NCBI GenBank assembly: GCA_022457065.1
Contig: JAJGBQ010000003.1
Span: forward strand, 2,728,001-2,792,000
Source: Curvularia sp. ZM96
Taxonomy: Eukaryota > Ascomycota > Dothideomycetes > Pleosporales > Pleosporaceae
Direction of reading: 5' to 3'
DNA: 64,000 nt
Shown here: positions 33,072 through 43,290 of the stretch, piece by piece
Layout: every line of letters starts with the position of its first letter
How positions within the stretch are numbered: the stretch's first letter is position 1
Notes under the pieces: generated by a model
Told to the model about the DNA's origin: nothing
The model's input: only the letters and a program-made list of their open reading frames with translations
Databases searched by the model: none
Program-made: the position numbers and the translations under genes

Positions 33072-35101
33072 ATGGCCTACCAACATTTACCCAAGACTCA
33101 GACTACTGCTGAAGTTGAGCCAGTCAATGAAGGCTACAATTCGCCCGCTCCGCCTTCCCAAGGTATTGGGCAAGATGATCGCAACTATGAGTTCGATCAT
33201 GCAAGTCCAGTGTCCACCGTAGGACCACGAACTGTCAAGCATCTGGCACACTGGAGCTCGTCCACAAATACTACAGCCATTACTTCGGAGACAAGCAGCC
33301 AACAATCTAGCCGCAAGGCTAGGTCATCCCATGCTCGCACTTGGGCATTCGAGATCATGGCTATCTTAGTCGCTCTCGGTGCTGTCGCATCCATCGTTGG
33401 AGTTGTGTTCAAGTATAATGGGCGTGCTCTACCGGACTGGCCTCACGACATCACTTTGAACGCACTCATCGCTTTGTTGGCTACGTGTGCAAATGCTACC
33501 ATGTCAGTCTGTCTTTCGAGTGGGATCTCGCAGGCAAAATGGATTCGGTTCAAGCAGACGCCAACTCCACTGTCTGACATTGAGGCATTTGACGAAGCAA
33601 GTCGTGGTACCTGGGGTGCTCTCAAGTTACTGGCAAGAGCCAGGGGAGGGTACGTACATCTCATTCAGACATTCGTAGTCAACAACTAACGCTTTTATCT
33701 CTCAGATTACTCGGGTCTTTTGGAGCGATCGTCGCTATCGTCGGTCTTGCTCTTGGGCCCTTTGCACAGCAAATAGCAACGTACAACATACGAACCGTCG
33801 AAAGCGATGTGGGAGCTACCATTCCTCGAGCACTAAATTACACCGGCGCGTTGCCGGGTAACACAAGTAGTAGTGAGTATCTTGGATAACACGACGAAGT
33901 AATTTACTGATATTCTTTAGCTGGCTTTGTACCTATTCTTCCTTTAAAGGCAGCGGTTTACAATGGCTTATTCGCGGAGAATAACAGGCCCGCGGCCTCC
34001 CTCCAATTCGAATGCTCAAGTGGTAACTGCGCCTGGAAGCCCTTTGAGACACTGGCTGTTTGTCACCAATGCACCGACATCACTCCGCTCATAACACGAT
34101 ACTGTGCACCAGAAATGGGTGTCTCACCAAACATATCCTCCTGTGGATGGCAAGTGCCTCAAGGAGCACTGCTCAACACCAGTTCCGACGTGTTCAGTAT
34201 GACTTCGTTCATCCCATCCGCATACGGCGACATGCCACACTCCACGATGATCAAGCTTATCTTCATGGGTACAGAGCACCAGGATACACCCAATGAACTC
34301 AACCCTTGGGCCACGCAATGCACACTTCAAGCTTGCGTCAATACAGTATCCGCAGCGGTAGTGAATGGCACACACCAGGAGAACATCACGCATTCAGTCA
34401 TGAACCACACTGTGCTTGACATGAGTTCTCCGGATCCAAATGCCGACTATGGTGTTTACATTAGGGGCGATTCCAACGACACTGATTATCTTGTTGGGAT
34501 GGGTGCTCTGCTAAGTATCCGCGGCTGGTTCAGCGCAATCTTCACCAACGGCTCTGCAACCCGAACAACTAGCGACTTCACCCGCAGTATCACTGACCCA
34601 GATCGCGCTGTGGTCGTGAACCTTACAGTGGGTATCGCGTCAGGCGAGACCTTTTTCGACACGGATATCCTAACGGCGTTTTACTGGAACTACTACGAGT
34701 ACGCCAATGGACTGGATATGTTGATGAGTGATCTTGCCGTGTCGATGACCACGGCTTTCCGCAGCTTCATGGGTGCAGTGCCCACGAATGGAAAGTCTAT
34801 TACCGTCGAGTCTTACGTCCATGTTCGTTGGGGTTTTGCTGTACTTCCTATTACCGCTGTTCTGGCGACGCTGGTCTTCTTGATCGCGTCCATGACCATG
34901 ACGCATACATCTGACACACAGGCTTGGAAGACTAGTGCTCTTGTGTCGCTGTTCCATGGCCTGGATCTCCCAACAAAAGAGAGATTCAGTGCCAAGAGCA
35001 GCCTGAGTGCGAAGAAGAAACAGGCAAAGTCCGTCAAGGTGCAATTGTGCACTGATAATCACAATGAGACCTTGCTTCGAGCTGAGAAGGCGTCGTGCTA
35101 G
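33072..35101 (+). CDS. DUF3176 multi-pass membrane protein
   Basis: Exons 33072-33649, 33706-33872 and 33921-35101 join in phase to 641 residues; introns of 56 and 48 nt. A Ser/Thr-rich cytosolic N-terminus leads into helices at about 91-113 (FEIMAILVALGAVASIVG), 127-149 and 194-216, with the family block SQAKWIRFKQTPTPLSDIE...FDEASRGTWGALKLL between them. A large, presumably extracytoplasmic domain follows with several N-glycosylation sequons (NYTG, NTSS, NISS, NGTH, NHTV) and the Cys-containing motif LQFECSSGNCAWKPFETLAVC, then a C-terminal helix at about 553-575 and a Lys-rich tail. DUF3176 proteins are numerous in Pezizomycotina and of unknown function. The Asn-glycan sites and paired Cys suggest a plasma-membrane or secretory-pathway location. 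Confidence 0.88.
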
Positions 35102-35189
35102 TCTTTCAACGGGTGGTAATTGTTCAATAACAGATAATCGAGGTTTTGTGAGATACAAGTCCATCCAAACTTCTCGTCTAATCTACAAT

Positions 35190-36779
35190 CTAAACCCTAT
35201 TTCGGCCTTCAATATCCTCACTCTTTCGTCCTTCACTGCTATCGTCACTTTCCGTGTCACTGAGTAAGCCATCCCAAGCCTCATCTTCCCTGTTGTCCGC
35301 CTCGTCCTTCCTTCCAGCGCCTTCCTCTACCTTGACATTCACAAATAATATCCACAATCCGATATCATAGATGATCCTGCACGTACCAGACGCCAGGAAA
35401 GCAACCCAAAAGTTATCGCTGCCGGCAAGGAGACCAGTGATTGAAGGACCCACACTCATAGCAAGGGTGCGCACCATACTTGTGATGCCCATCGCGCCTG
35501 TGCGCTCCTCTGGCTTGACGACTGCAGCAATGAAGGCTGTTCGCGGAGCTTGATCCATACTATTGAGAGCGGCTCGGAAGAGCATTAGCCCGATTGTCCA
35601 TCCAGCGTATGATGGTACAGGAATGAAGATGATAGATATCGATGAAGGAAGATGCGTAAAAACCATAGTATTGATCAGGCCGATGCGTTTAGCTAGTGGC
35701 CCAGCAAAAATGGCGCCAATTGCGCAAAGAAATTGCGAGGCCGAGGTGATATCTCCAAGCGTAGCCTTGGAGACGCCAAATTTTCGGTCGACGTAGTAGT
35801 TCAAAAGTGAGTAGGGAGTCATTCCATCTGATAAGCTGTCGACGGCAAGAAGTATCCAGAGCTTGTACAAGATCGATCGCGTGGTCTTCGAAATTTGACT
35901 GAAATAACTTTGGTTCTTAGGTGATTGTGGGACTCGGAGATTTTCCCTTCTTCTTGATGGCTCACCGTCTTGATCAAATCCATCGGTCGTGCTCGGTGTC
36001 ATGGCTTCGAGAAGCACTTCTTCTTCCTCGTCATCACCACTACCTCTCCGCTCTTTCATTTCAGCACGTTTCTCGCCAGCCGCCTCACATCTGGTACTCA
36101 ACCCCAGGCATAGTATGCATCCAAGTATACCAAAGGCTGCGTATCCCCAGAACAAGGCATGGTATGCCTTGGTAGCGTTTCCGCTACTCTTCTCAAGTGC
36201 ATGCACTATTCTTCCTGCAACTTCCGCTCCTACAGCTCCAGCCATTGTGGTCGCTGTGACATACCACGACAAAACATCACCTCTTGTCTTTTCGTCGGTC
36301 AAACCGCTCAGCATACTCTCCTCGACCGCCCTAAATGGCCCGCAGTCGGCTCCGGTAACAGAAATAATACCAAATACTGCTGCAATTAAGAGGATCCAGA
36401 AGTTCTCGGAGAGTGCAAATGTGACACCTGAGAAAGCCATCATCATGCTGCCCATGAACAGAATCTTCCTCCTTCCTATCTTGTCTGCCACCAGGGTAAG
36501 TAGCAAGGAGAGTAAAACATCTCCCAGTAACGTTAGAGTCATAAATGCTCCGATTCTCGAATCGGGGAAATTGAGAGATGCGAAGAACAAGGCCAAAACG
36601 AGACTAGGGATTCCAGCCGTAAACATGCGCAAGGAACGCAATGTGATAATAATATAAGCATCTCGTCCTGTCGCGTTGAGTGATCGTACACCGAGGAAGC
36701 CGGTAATTCGCGATATAAACATAGGAGCCATGTTGGTGATGCTTGATGGCAGATTACTGCGGTGGATAGGTGTGGTCAA
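35190..36779 (-). CDS. MFS transporter
   Basis: Single exon, 529 residues, about twelve hydrophobic segments in two halves separated by an acidic cytoplasmic loop (EMKERRGSGDDEEEEVLLE). The MFS motif A is seen as ADKIGRRK at residues 98-105, and a related LAKRIGL element lies in the second half. MFS proteins are proton-coupled or facilitated carriers; the substrate is unknown. The N-terminal 18 residues before MAPMFISRITGF may be untranslated; ATG at 36728 is an alternative start. The acidic C-terminus (TESDDSSEGRKSEDIE) is hydrophilic. Stop codons of this gene and the DUF3176 gene are 88 bp apart (convergent). Confidence 0.85.
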   Translation of the reverse strand: MTTPIHRSNLPSSITNMAPMFISRITGFLGVRSLNATGRDAYIIITLRSLRMFTAGIPSLVLALFFASLNFPDSRIGAFMTLTLLGDVLLSLLLTLVADKIGRRKILFMGSMMMAFSGVTFALSENFWILLIAAVFGIISVTGADCGPFRAVEESMLSGLTDEKTRGDVLSWYVTATTMAGAVGAEVAGRIVHALEKSSGNATKAYHALFWGYAAFGILGCILCLGLSTRCEAAGEKRAEMKERRGSGDDEEEEVLLEAMTPSTTDGFDQDGEPSRRRENLRVPQSPKNQSYFSQISKTTRSILYKLWILLAVDSLSDGMTPYSLLNYYVDRKFGVSKATLGDITSASQFLCAIGAIFAGPLAKRIGLINTMVFTHLPSSISIIFIPVPSYAGWTIGLMLFRAALNSMDQAPRTAFIAAVVKPEERTGAMGITSMVRTLAMSVGPSITGLLAGSDNFWVAFLASGTCRIIYDIGLWILFVNVKVEEGAGRKDEADNREDEAWDGLLSDTESDDSSEGRKSEDIEGRNRV

Positions 36780-37673
36780 AACACTCGCAACCGACGAATA
36801 TGTTTGATTCTAATGGTCACGAGGGGTTGGCGAGAGAAGATGGAGAAGAAGATGAGAATTCTAGCCTACGAGAGGCGGGTGATTGCCTAGCCGTTAAGCC
36901 CGTCCCGGGTTTAAGGTTAGTCGCGATTGGGCATCTTCGTGACTCACCATGGCGTGCATGGCAAGCTCCATCCCCCAGCTTCTAGATCTCGGTCGCAGAA
37001 GTAGGCACCGGCATCCCTGCCGACGTTCGCTGCTGTTGTGTTGCTGCGCGGCCGAAACACCGAATGTATGTACGAGTGGAATGCGGGGGTGGATACGTCA
37101 TGGCCATTCTTCGCTCACATGCGTGTCCTGACTACTCTCTCTGTCCTCACAAACACTTTAGTATTCGAAAAATCTTTGCATAAGAAGTTACTGATGTGTA
37201 GGCCATGCTTCAAATATTTGTCTGATGTGGCTGACACGCACCTGCTCTGCTTGGCGATCCCTGCAACCAACTCCTTGAAATGCCAGGCAACACTACCAAA
37301 TTTGGAAATGCGTGCATCCACTTCGAGAAACCCATGGATAAAGCGGATTTTATTGGTGACTGATAGTGTGCTGTCATTCAGCGAGAGGAGCTAGGATCAA
37401 AACTGGTTAGCTTTCAGTGAGAGGTACAGCCATGACGAATTTACGGTGAATCACGTCTCTTGTGCTCTGCAAACGCTTATCACTGGGTTGATTCCATTTC
37501 ATGCCAGTTATATCGTAGGTGACCTCGAATTTTTCTAGTCATATGGATAGAAGTTTTCGCATTTTAGCGCTCTTAGATATATCAAATGAACTCTAACAAT
37601 ACAAAACTCTTCAGCAAAGTCCAGTTACAACACCCTATTTCTTTCTTTCGTTTTCATTTTTCCTTACTGGCTT

Positions 37674-37744
37674 GCCTGCCGCGATTGGCCCATCAAAAAG
37701 TATTACAAAAAACGGCAGGCCGCCTCTTGGCCCACCAAAAATCA
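37674..37744. repeat. Imperfect direct repeat pair
   Basis: Two copies of a roughly 28-nt unit (GCCTGCC-GCGATTGGCCCATC and GGCAGGCCGCCTCTTGGCCCACC, each followed by a run of A) start at 37674 and 37714. The A-runs and shared TTGGCCCA core indicate common origin. Origin and function unknown. Confidence 0.5.
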
Positions 37745-37890
37745 AAATCGAAGGAAAGACTTTGCAGTTAGAGTAACGATTCGAACACGGGGCTTTGGGC
37801 CCTAGGGCTTCTAGCTTCACGTGTTAAATCTAAAAGTTTAGTGTAGATCTGGATCGACTCCCAATTAGAGAACAACAAGGACGTTTCCAA

Positions 37891-37935
37891 TAGATTTCTG
37901 CCTATTGGGCGGCCAATAATTAGCAGAAAAATCTA
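37891..37935. repeat. Inverted repeat / hairpin
   Basis: A left arm TAGATTTCTGCCTATTGG and right arm CCAATAATTAGCAGAAAAATCT-A are reverse complements apart from small insertions, with a GCGG loop. The 45-bp structure lies about 105 bp before the ATG of the gene at 38041. It may be a tiny MITE relic, a transcribed hairpin or a dyad binding site. Confidence 0.65.
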
Positions 37936-38040
37936 AACCATGGTCATAAGGAGTACTTAAGGCAGCGGTAGCGCACACTGCCTATAGATACCTTGCTCTT
38001 CTGTTGTTGTGAACTCAATCTAACGACACCCTATACCAAG

Positions 38041-38937
38041 ATGGATTCTGGAAATATCTCCTTCGAGCAGAGTTTCGCGATGCTGCTGCCACTGGAGCTC
38101 AAGCAGATGGTTTTCAAGTGGGCAGTAATGGGCACCAGTAACGACATCGAGATCAAGTCTGATCGTGACAATATCGTATCGCCTAAGCCATCGGCTTTAG
38201 AGTTTCTAGCAACGCTGAAGGACTCGTACCCATATGACGTCTACAACGAAGCGATAGAGTATTTGACGAAGTCAATGTTTCGGTGGGTGTTTACCAGCGA
38301 CTTGGAGCCGCATCGTTACCTCCTCAAGCCTTTCCACAGACAAGCTCCCCGAGAGCTGCGAGAACGAACCCACCACGTCTACTTGCGGCGGATAAGGGTG
38401 GCAAGTCTCGCCGGCTCGATGGAGTTCCCGATAAGCACACGGAATCGTTGGGATCTCCAACTGCCTGGACGGCCTGGCCACTCTGGATATCTTCAACGTA
38501 TCGGCAAGAAAGGATCGCAATCTCTGCCAGACTTGATCTCACCGATCCTCTTCGATTTCAAGATTGGCATGACCTTGTTACAACAAACACTGCCATCCAT
38601 CAGCAGACTTGACATTGGTCTTGACCTTTACGATTGTACATTCCTAAACTGCATGTATCATCCCACAAGTGTCTCTGCAAGCAGTGAAACTCTCCCAAAC
38701 GCAAAATTGGCAATTTTTTACGCCATTGTGCCGCTCAGGTGCCTCCCAAATATCTCAAAACTCGACATTCGAGTCTTCTGGGGTGATTATTTTGGGCAAG
38801 GCAATGCTGTTCATGGCAGAAGGGAGAAAGACGTGAAACAGATGATGCAAGAGTCGTTTGTTCAAATTCTTCGTGAGGTTGTCCCCGCAAAGTGCATCAC
38901 TAGTCATGAGGGATACACCGATGCATCCACGCAGTGA
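38041..38937 (+). CDS. Hypothetical protein, possibly F-box-like
   Basis: Single exon of 298 residues from ATG 38041; the frame is open to 37993, but the extension has the look of untranslated leader. The N-terminus (SFAMLLPLELKQMVFKWAV) resembles the L-P-x-E-L-x-x-x-V/I pattern of fungal F-box-like and LLRLPPE-family proteins, whose paired members lie 0.4-3 kb downstream. No other domain is recognised; there is no signal peptide or membrane helix. It may be a distant member of the same lineage-specific family. Function unknown. Confidence 0.6.
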   Translation: MDSGNISFEQSFAMLLPLELKQMVFKWAVMGTSNDIEIKSDRDNIVSPKPSALEFLATLKDSYPYDVYNEAIEYLTKSMFRWVFTSDLEPHRYLLKPFHRQAPRELRERTHHVYLRRIRVASLAGSMEFPISTRNRWDLQLPGRPGHSGYLQRIGKKGSQSLPDLISPILFDFKIGMTLLQQTLPSISRLDIGLDLYDCTFLNCMYHPTSVSASSETLPNAKLAIFYAIVPLRCLPNISKLDIRVFWGDYFGQGNAVHGRREKDVKQMMQESFVQILREVVPAKCITSHEGYTDASTQ

Positions 38938-39280
38938 ATGTTGATTTCACAGTCGCACAACTATCGGGCAGTGCAAACAGCAGTGGTCCGAATTCATTTG
39001 AATGTAGTGATAAAATTGACTGTGCTCAAATTTGTTATGCATGCTTGGCTGCTTGGAGACTTCCCGTTATGTACTCGCGCTTTCTTTTAGACTGAAATAG
39101 AGTGTAACCTGAGAGTGAGGGATAGAAGTCAAACTCAACAGCTACTGTTTAGACTTGAGTCACTGCTATCTTGTTCTCTTTCACCAGCACCCTCATTTCT
39201 TATCAAACGCATGGAATCGCGCTAGTTAAGCGCGATAGATGGTGAAAGGCTCCTTCTGCCCTCCGTTCGTTCGGCAATCT

Positions 39281-39287
39281 TATAAAA
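39281..39287 (+). promoter_or_regulatory. TATA box of LLRLPPE paralog A
   Basis: TATAAAA 89 bp before the ATG at 39376, followed by a CT-rich leader (CCCTTCTCCTTCCCTCC). A TATAA on the opposite strand near 41609 holds the corresponding place before paralog B. Confidence 0.5.
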
Positions 39288-39375
39288 TCCCTTCTCCTTC
39301 CCTCCCTCCTTTTCTCGCTCTCTCAAGCCATTATCAACCACAACCTTCTATCAACAAACCACTTTCAGCGCTACC

Positions 39376-40256
39376 ATGGCGCCTCGAAAGCCTGCTGTGT
39401 ATGGCAGGGCCCCGAGTACAAAGAAAGCCACTACTGCCAGAAAAAGCAACGACGAGGTTGTTAAGCGAGGCAAACGCGGATACCGGAAGTTCGGAAATGG
39501 CTTACTGAACGTTAAACCCAAAGGCCCGGAAATACAAATGTGAGTATATCGAGGGTGCACTCTGCGAGAAGAAACTAATTTCCATCAGTGTCGAAGCGAA
39601 CCAGCAGTCGCCCCTTCTACGCCTACCACCCGAAGTAAGTATCAGTTGCCCCTTGTACATGGAACTAGTGTTGATTTTACCAGATCCATAATCTCATATG
39701 GAGGCTTCTACTTGGTGGAAGAGTGCTGAAGTATATGGTCGGGATAGCCGAGTCGTTTGGAAGTTTGCGTAACCATCATCTCGAAATATCTCTTCTACGA
39801 GTGTGCCGCCAGATCTACGCAGAAGCAGCACTGATCCCACTTCAACAAAACGTATTCTCTTTCTATATGGGAACTGGGCTGAAACTTTGCTACAAGATGC
39901 TCAAGAGGCATCTGTTCAACCTCATAACTTCCATTCAGTTTGAGATTTCGATCCCCCCTGGTGTTGGCCTGGAGGAAGCTTGTGCTAGGCTGTACGAAAA
40001 TATGTCCAGAATGCTCCAGCAGAAATGCCCGGTTGCGTTGAAGGTGCTCATTGCGCGCATATTTTCCAATTCCCCCCTCGATCGAGTCCTCGAGAAAATA
40101 GGTGTAGAGCATGTCCGCAAAGCCATCGAACAGACTGCACCTGAGATACGCCCTGAGGTACGCGTTGAAATAGCAGGGATGTCTTGGGGGCAATATAACC
40201 CAATGTACGTACTAAAAACAATGCGTCAACATAAGTACATATTAACACCAATGTAG
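39376..40256 (+). CDS. LLRLPPE-family protein, paralog A
   Basis: Exons 39376-39539, 39589-39634 and 39684-40256 join in phase to 260 residues. The basic N-terminus starts MAPRKPAVYGRAP and ends GLLNVKPKG before intron 1. The family core SPLLRLPPE-IHNLIWRLLLGG is interrupted by intron 2, followed by LLRVCRQIYAEAALIPLQQN. This family, expanded in Pleosporales, has an F-box-like N-terminal helix pattern; function unknown. Paralog B lies convergently 0.5 kb away. An alternative 3' end is possible: GTACGT at 40205 and TAG at 40256 could bound a 52-nt intron, changing the C-terminus to YTRRPLSLW with stop at 40287. Confidence 0.75.
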
Positions 40257-40800
40257 GTACACCAGACGTCCCCTGTCACTATGGTGACCACGACCACCCT
40301 AGATGGTTCCATGTGCGAAGTGGCCAGCAACACGGGCAGCATCTATCCAGCGTCCCGAGAGTTCATGCTTTCAAGCTGACTGGCCACGTCTAGCATCACA
40401 TGAAATTAAGATGGATTTTGCAATGGAGTTTTGAGTACGGTGGAAAGCAAGGCAGACTTTTGGCGAGCAATGGCATAAGACTGCGTAGAAGATTGGAAAG
40501 CGGACACGGAGTGAGTGCTGTAATTAGTTAGCCAGCACAAAAATCTGCAATAGAAACTCAAGTCCACACTGCGCACAATCGCATACTTGATAGCTGGCAA
40601 AAGTGTTTGATAAGAGACAGTGGCAAGAGGTAGGCTCAGTCGGACTAGATAACTGATTTGAATTTGATATAGTGTAGAGCTACCTTGTGCGCCAATCAAG
40701 GTTTTGAATATGTGATAAATACATGAGTTTTAACCTACTTGAAGTCCTCCCATGAGGCTTGAGTCCACTTTTATGTACCGATAAACTAGCTCCTAGATCT

Positions 40801-41545
40801 TCATTCCCAAACAAATTTGAAGCCTTCATTCTCTGCTTGAAGCCTCTCCTCAATTTGCTTCCGGCTTTCCTCTCCGTACCCTGGGTAAATGATATTCCAA
40901 ATACTAGGAGACACAATGACGTAACCACGGCTACGTATCTCTGAAGACGACAATAGATCGCCGAATCCAAACATATGTGCAAGGACCCGGAGGGACGATG
41001 TAGGCCAAGGTTTCACTTGAACCCAAGTGATACTCTGGGCACGAGCTGGGTGTAAGGTCTCAGCCCATTCTCCAAGTGCGGAAGGATATCTAGCTGAGAA
41101 GAGGTTCGTACTGAATGGCAGGAGTGCCGTCTCGGCATATATCTGGCGACAGACTTGCAGCAAAGCCAATGCGTTTTTGAACTTTGTTACGTTCGTGAAC
41201 TTGCTAGGATAGGGATTTCCTCCGTATTCAATTCTAAAGTTCTTGCCACCGAGTGCATACGCGAAGATCTTGTTGCGCAGCTCCGCAGGTAGGCGCAGCA
41301 AAGGTGACTGTCGCTGATTCTGTTGTGCCCTGGTATATACTTAGTGAACATATTCGTAGCTTACAGACCATATCGACTCACATCTTGAAGTACTTGCCCG
41401 TCTTTCTCTCAACGTTCAGTAGACCGTCCTCGTGAAACCGTACTTTTTTGTACTGACGTTTGGCCACGCCTGCTCCGGTTGACGCTGTCGACTTGTTTGG
41501 AGCCGTGGCTTTGTGGCCCTCATCGTCAGGCTTTCGAGGTGCCAT
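40801..41545 (-). CDS. LLRLPPE-family protein, paralog B
   Basis: Exons 41545-41382 and 41329-40801 join in phase to 230 residues. The start MAPRKPDDEGHKA and the GLLNVERKTG before the intron parallel paralog A, and exon 1 has the identical length (164 nt) with the intron at the same phase. The core SPLLRLPAELRNKIFAYALGG is uninterrupted here, followed by LLQVCRQIYAETALLPFSTN. No signal peptide; the basic N-terminus could direct nuclear import. Function unknown. It and paralog A arose by an inverted duplication. Confidence 0.78.
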
Positions 41546-42356
41546 GATTGATTGTTCTGATGAAAGGAAGTTGTGGGAGTAAGAAAGTTGTGGGAGGAGT
41601 GAGGAAGTTATAAAAAGTGTAAGGAAGGATATGTGGAGGGAGCTCGCAGCTGATAAGGCGAGTCTGACGCTACGTAGCGGCCAGGTAAAGGCCGCTCTTC
41701 TGCTTGAGAAGCAAGGTAGTGATTAACAAGTAACTGCAATTCTGATTCTCAGAAGTGAGGCCAAAAGCACACTTATCACTTCGTGGTTTCACGTCGAAGG
41801 AAAAAGAAATGGGATGTCATTGGAATCGGAACTTCACTTGCACGACTGTGAAGAATCTGATGGTTTGAGAAACACCAAACATTTTTTAGAGTAAATTGAC
41901 GGATTGATTTACTTAAGGCATAGTCTAGCTCCAGCGTGTGCAATAGAAGCATAAGTCCACACCCTACACGACGAGGCAGGTATCTGGTCTTTGTATCAGT
42001 ACATTATTACAAATGGCCAGATCGGTAGCAGTTGTGACAAAGAAGTGCTCAGAGAGAAGATTTTAAACTCGCCATTGACAGCACCAGACGAGTCGAGAGA
42101 TAAGGCTGCTAGCAGTCTTTCACTCTCGTCTCAAGTCTAGCGCCATCTCCGCCTAAGGATGACGATAACGAAATTTTCATCATCGCACATGAAGTTAAGG
42201 AAATTGGTAAACTCACAAGTGACTGTCCATATATGGACTACGGAACTGCTTGTGTGAGTAACAAGCGTGCTCCCTGAAGCAAATTGCCCAGATGGAATAT
42301 GGAGCGGACGCGAATGCCTTCTCTTGACAAGCATACACGACTGCTAGAGCCATAGT
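41546..42356. other. Intergenic
   Basis: About 0.8 kb holding the promoter of paralog B and the 3' flank of the DUF3807 gene. The minus-strand frame 42137-42334 has no domain. Nothing else seen. Confidence 0.4.
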
Positions 42357-43043
42357 TCAATAGTCCAGATCCAGGGTATCATCCTTCTGCGCATCTGGAC
42401 CGTTCGCTTGATGCCAAGGGTCCCACTCGTCACTCTCCTCATCACTGTAGTCACTGCCTGCACCATTGCGACCACTCCTTCGTCTCGGTAGCCCCTTCTG
42501 CAACCTCACTTCTTTTCTCCTCTTCGCATATCTGTCTCTCTTCCTCTTGGCCTTGGCTTTGCTCTTCGCACTCGTCGCTGCCCACTGCTGCTTGTTCGCT
42601 TGCTCTGTTTCATTAGGCTGAGCCTGCTGTGTGCCGTCCGTGGTATGCGAAGAGCCCTCTTGCGCTGGACTGACAACACCAAGAGACGGGTTTGCAGCAG
42701 TGGATCTGGGCTCAGAAGATTCACCATTCTCCTTCTTCAGGCGTCGTTGGCGGAGGATGGCCTGTATTTCTGAGTGTCGGAACATGGCGATTTGCTCGTC
42801 GGTCAGGGTGCGTTTGGTGCCATCGGGGTAGTAGCCGAGGCCATCGTCCTCTTCGTCGTAATATTCTTCGGCTGTTTCAGGCTCGTAGTTCACACCATGG
42901 AGAATGTGCTCCGGTGTTTGCGCGTGAGGAAAATGCTGCGCGTGAAAAGCGAGGAGGTCATCCTGGTCCTGTCAGTACAATCTTATGAACTTTCGGAAAT
43001 CCACTGCACTTACAACCGTGACTGTTGGAATTTGTAGCGCCAT
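42357..43043 (-). CDS. DUF3807 protein
   Basis: A 30-nt first exon (43043-43014, MALQIPTVTV) and exon 2 (42968-42357) join in phase across a 45-nt intron (GTAAGT...CTGACAG) to 213 residues. The N-terminal half has the DUF3807 pattern: AFHAQHFPHAQTPEHILHG, then YYDEEDDGLGYYPDG and LTDEQIAMFRHSEIQAIL. The C-terminal half is low-complexity, with a Lys/Arg-rich patch (KSKAKAKRKRDRYAKRRKE) likely acting as nuclear localisation signal, and an acidic end. Conserved in filamentous ascomycetes; function unknown. Divergent from the FAS1 gene, 247 bp apart. Confidence 0.85.
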
Positions 43044-43290
43044 GGCTTTGCAGTTTTCTCAGAAGGTGCGAGCCGATCAGCGACGCGCTCAAAGGCGCGG
43101 AATTTCACGTTGCCGAAGACATGAGTGTAGGAAGGAAGAAAAAGGGTCCCAAGCTCGAAAAGGCGCCTGGCGATCATTCACGCGATCACGAGTCTTGGCT
43201 TCACCGCGGCATGACGTGTGTGCCGCCCATGCAACCGCCGCGCTCACGAACATCTCCAACAACACCCTAATGCACCCCGCTTAGACAACC

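Larger units (their letters stand above)
36780..38040. other. Intergenic with repeats and a hairpin
   Basis: About 1.3 kb without a credible gene. It carries an imperfect palindrome near 36889-36920, an imperfect direct repeat pair (37674-37744) and a long near-perfect inverted repeat (37891-37935). Together these suggest remnants of small mobile elements, but no element ends could be defined. Confidence 0.4.

Noticed and set aside
35989..36657. 222-codon plus-strand ORF
   Set aside because: Antisense shadow of the MFS transporter gene with matching codon periodicity on the other strand.
36889..36920. Imperfect palindrome read at first as part of a tRNA
   Set aside because: No A or B box and mismatched arms.
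37780..37800. B-box-like GTTCGAATC on the minus strand, suggesting a tRNA or SINE
   Set aside because: The flanking bases do not form T-arm or acceptor stems and no convincing A box is found; at best a degenerate tRNA relic.
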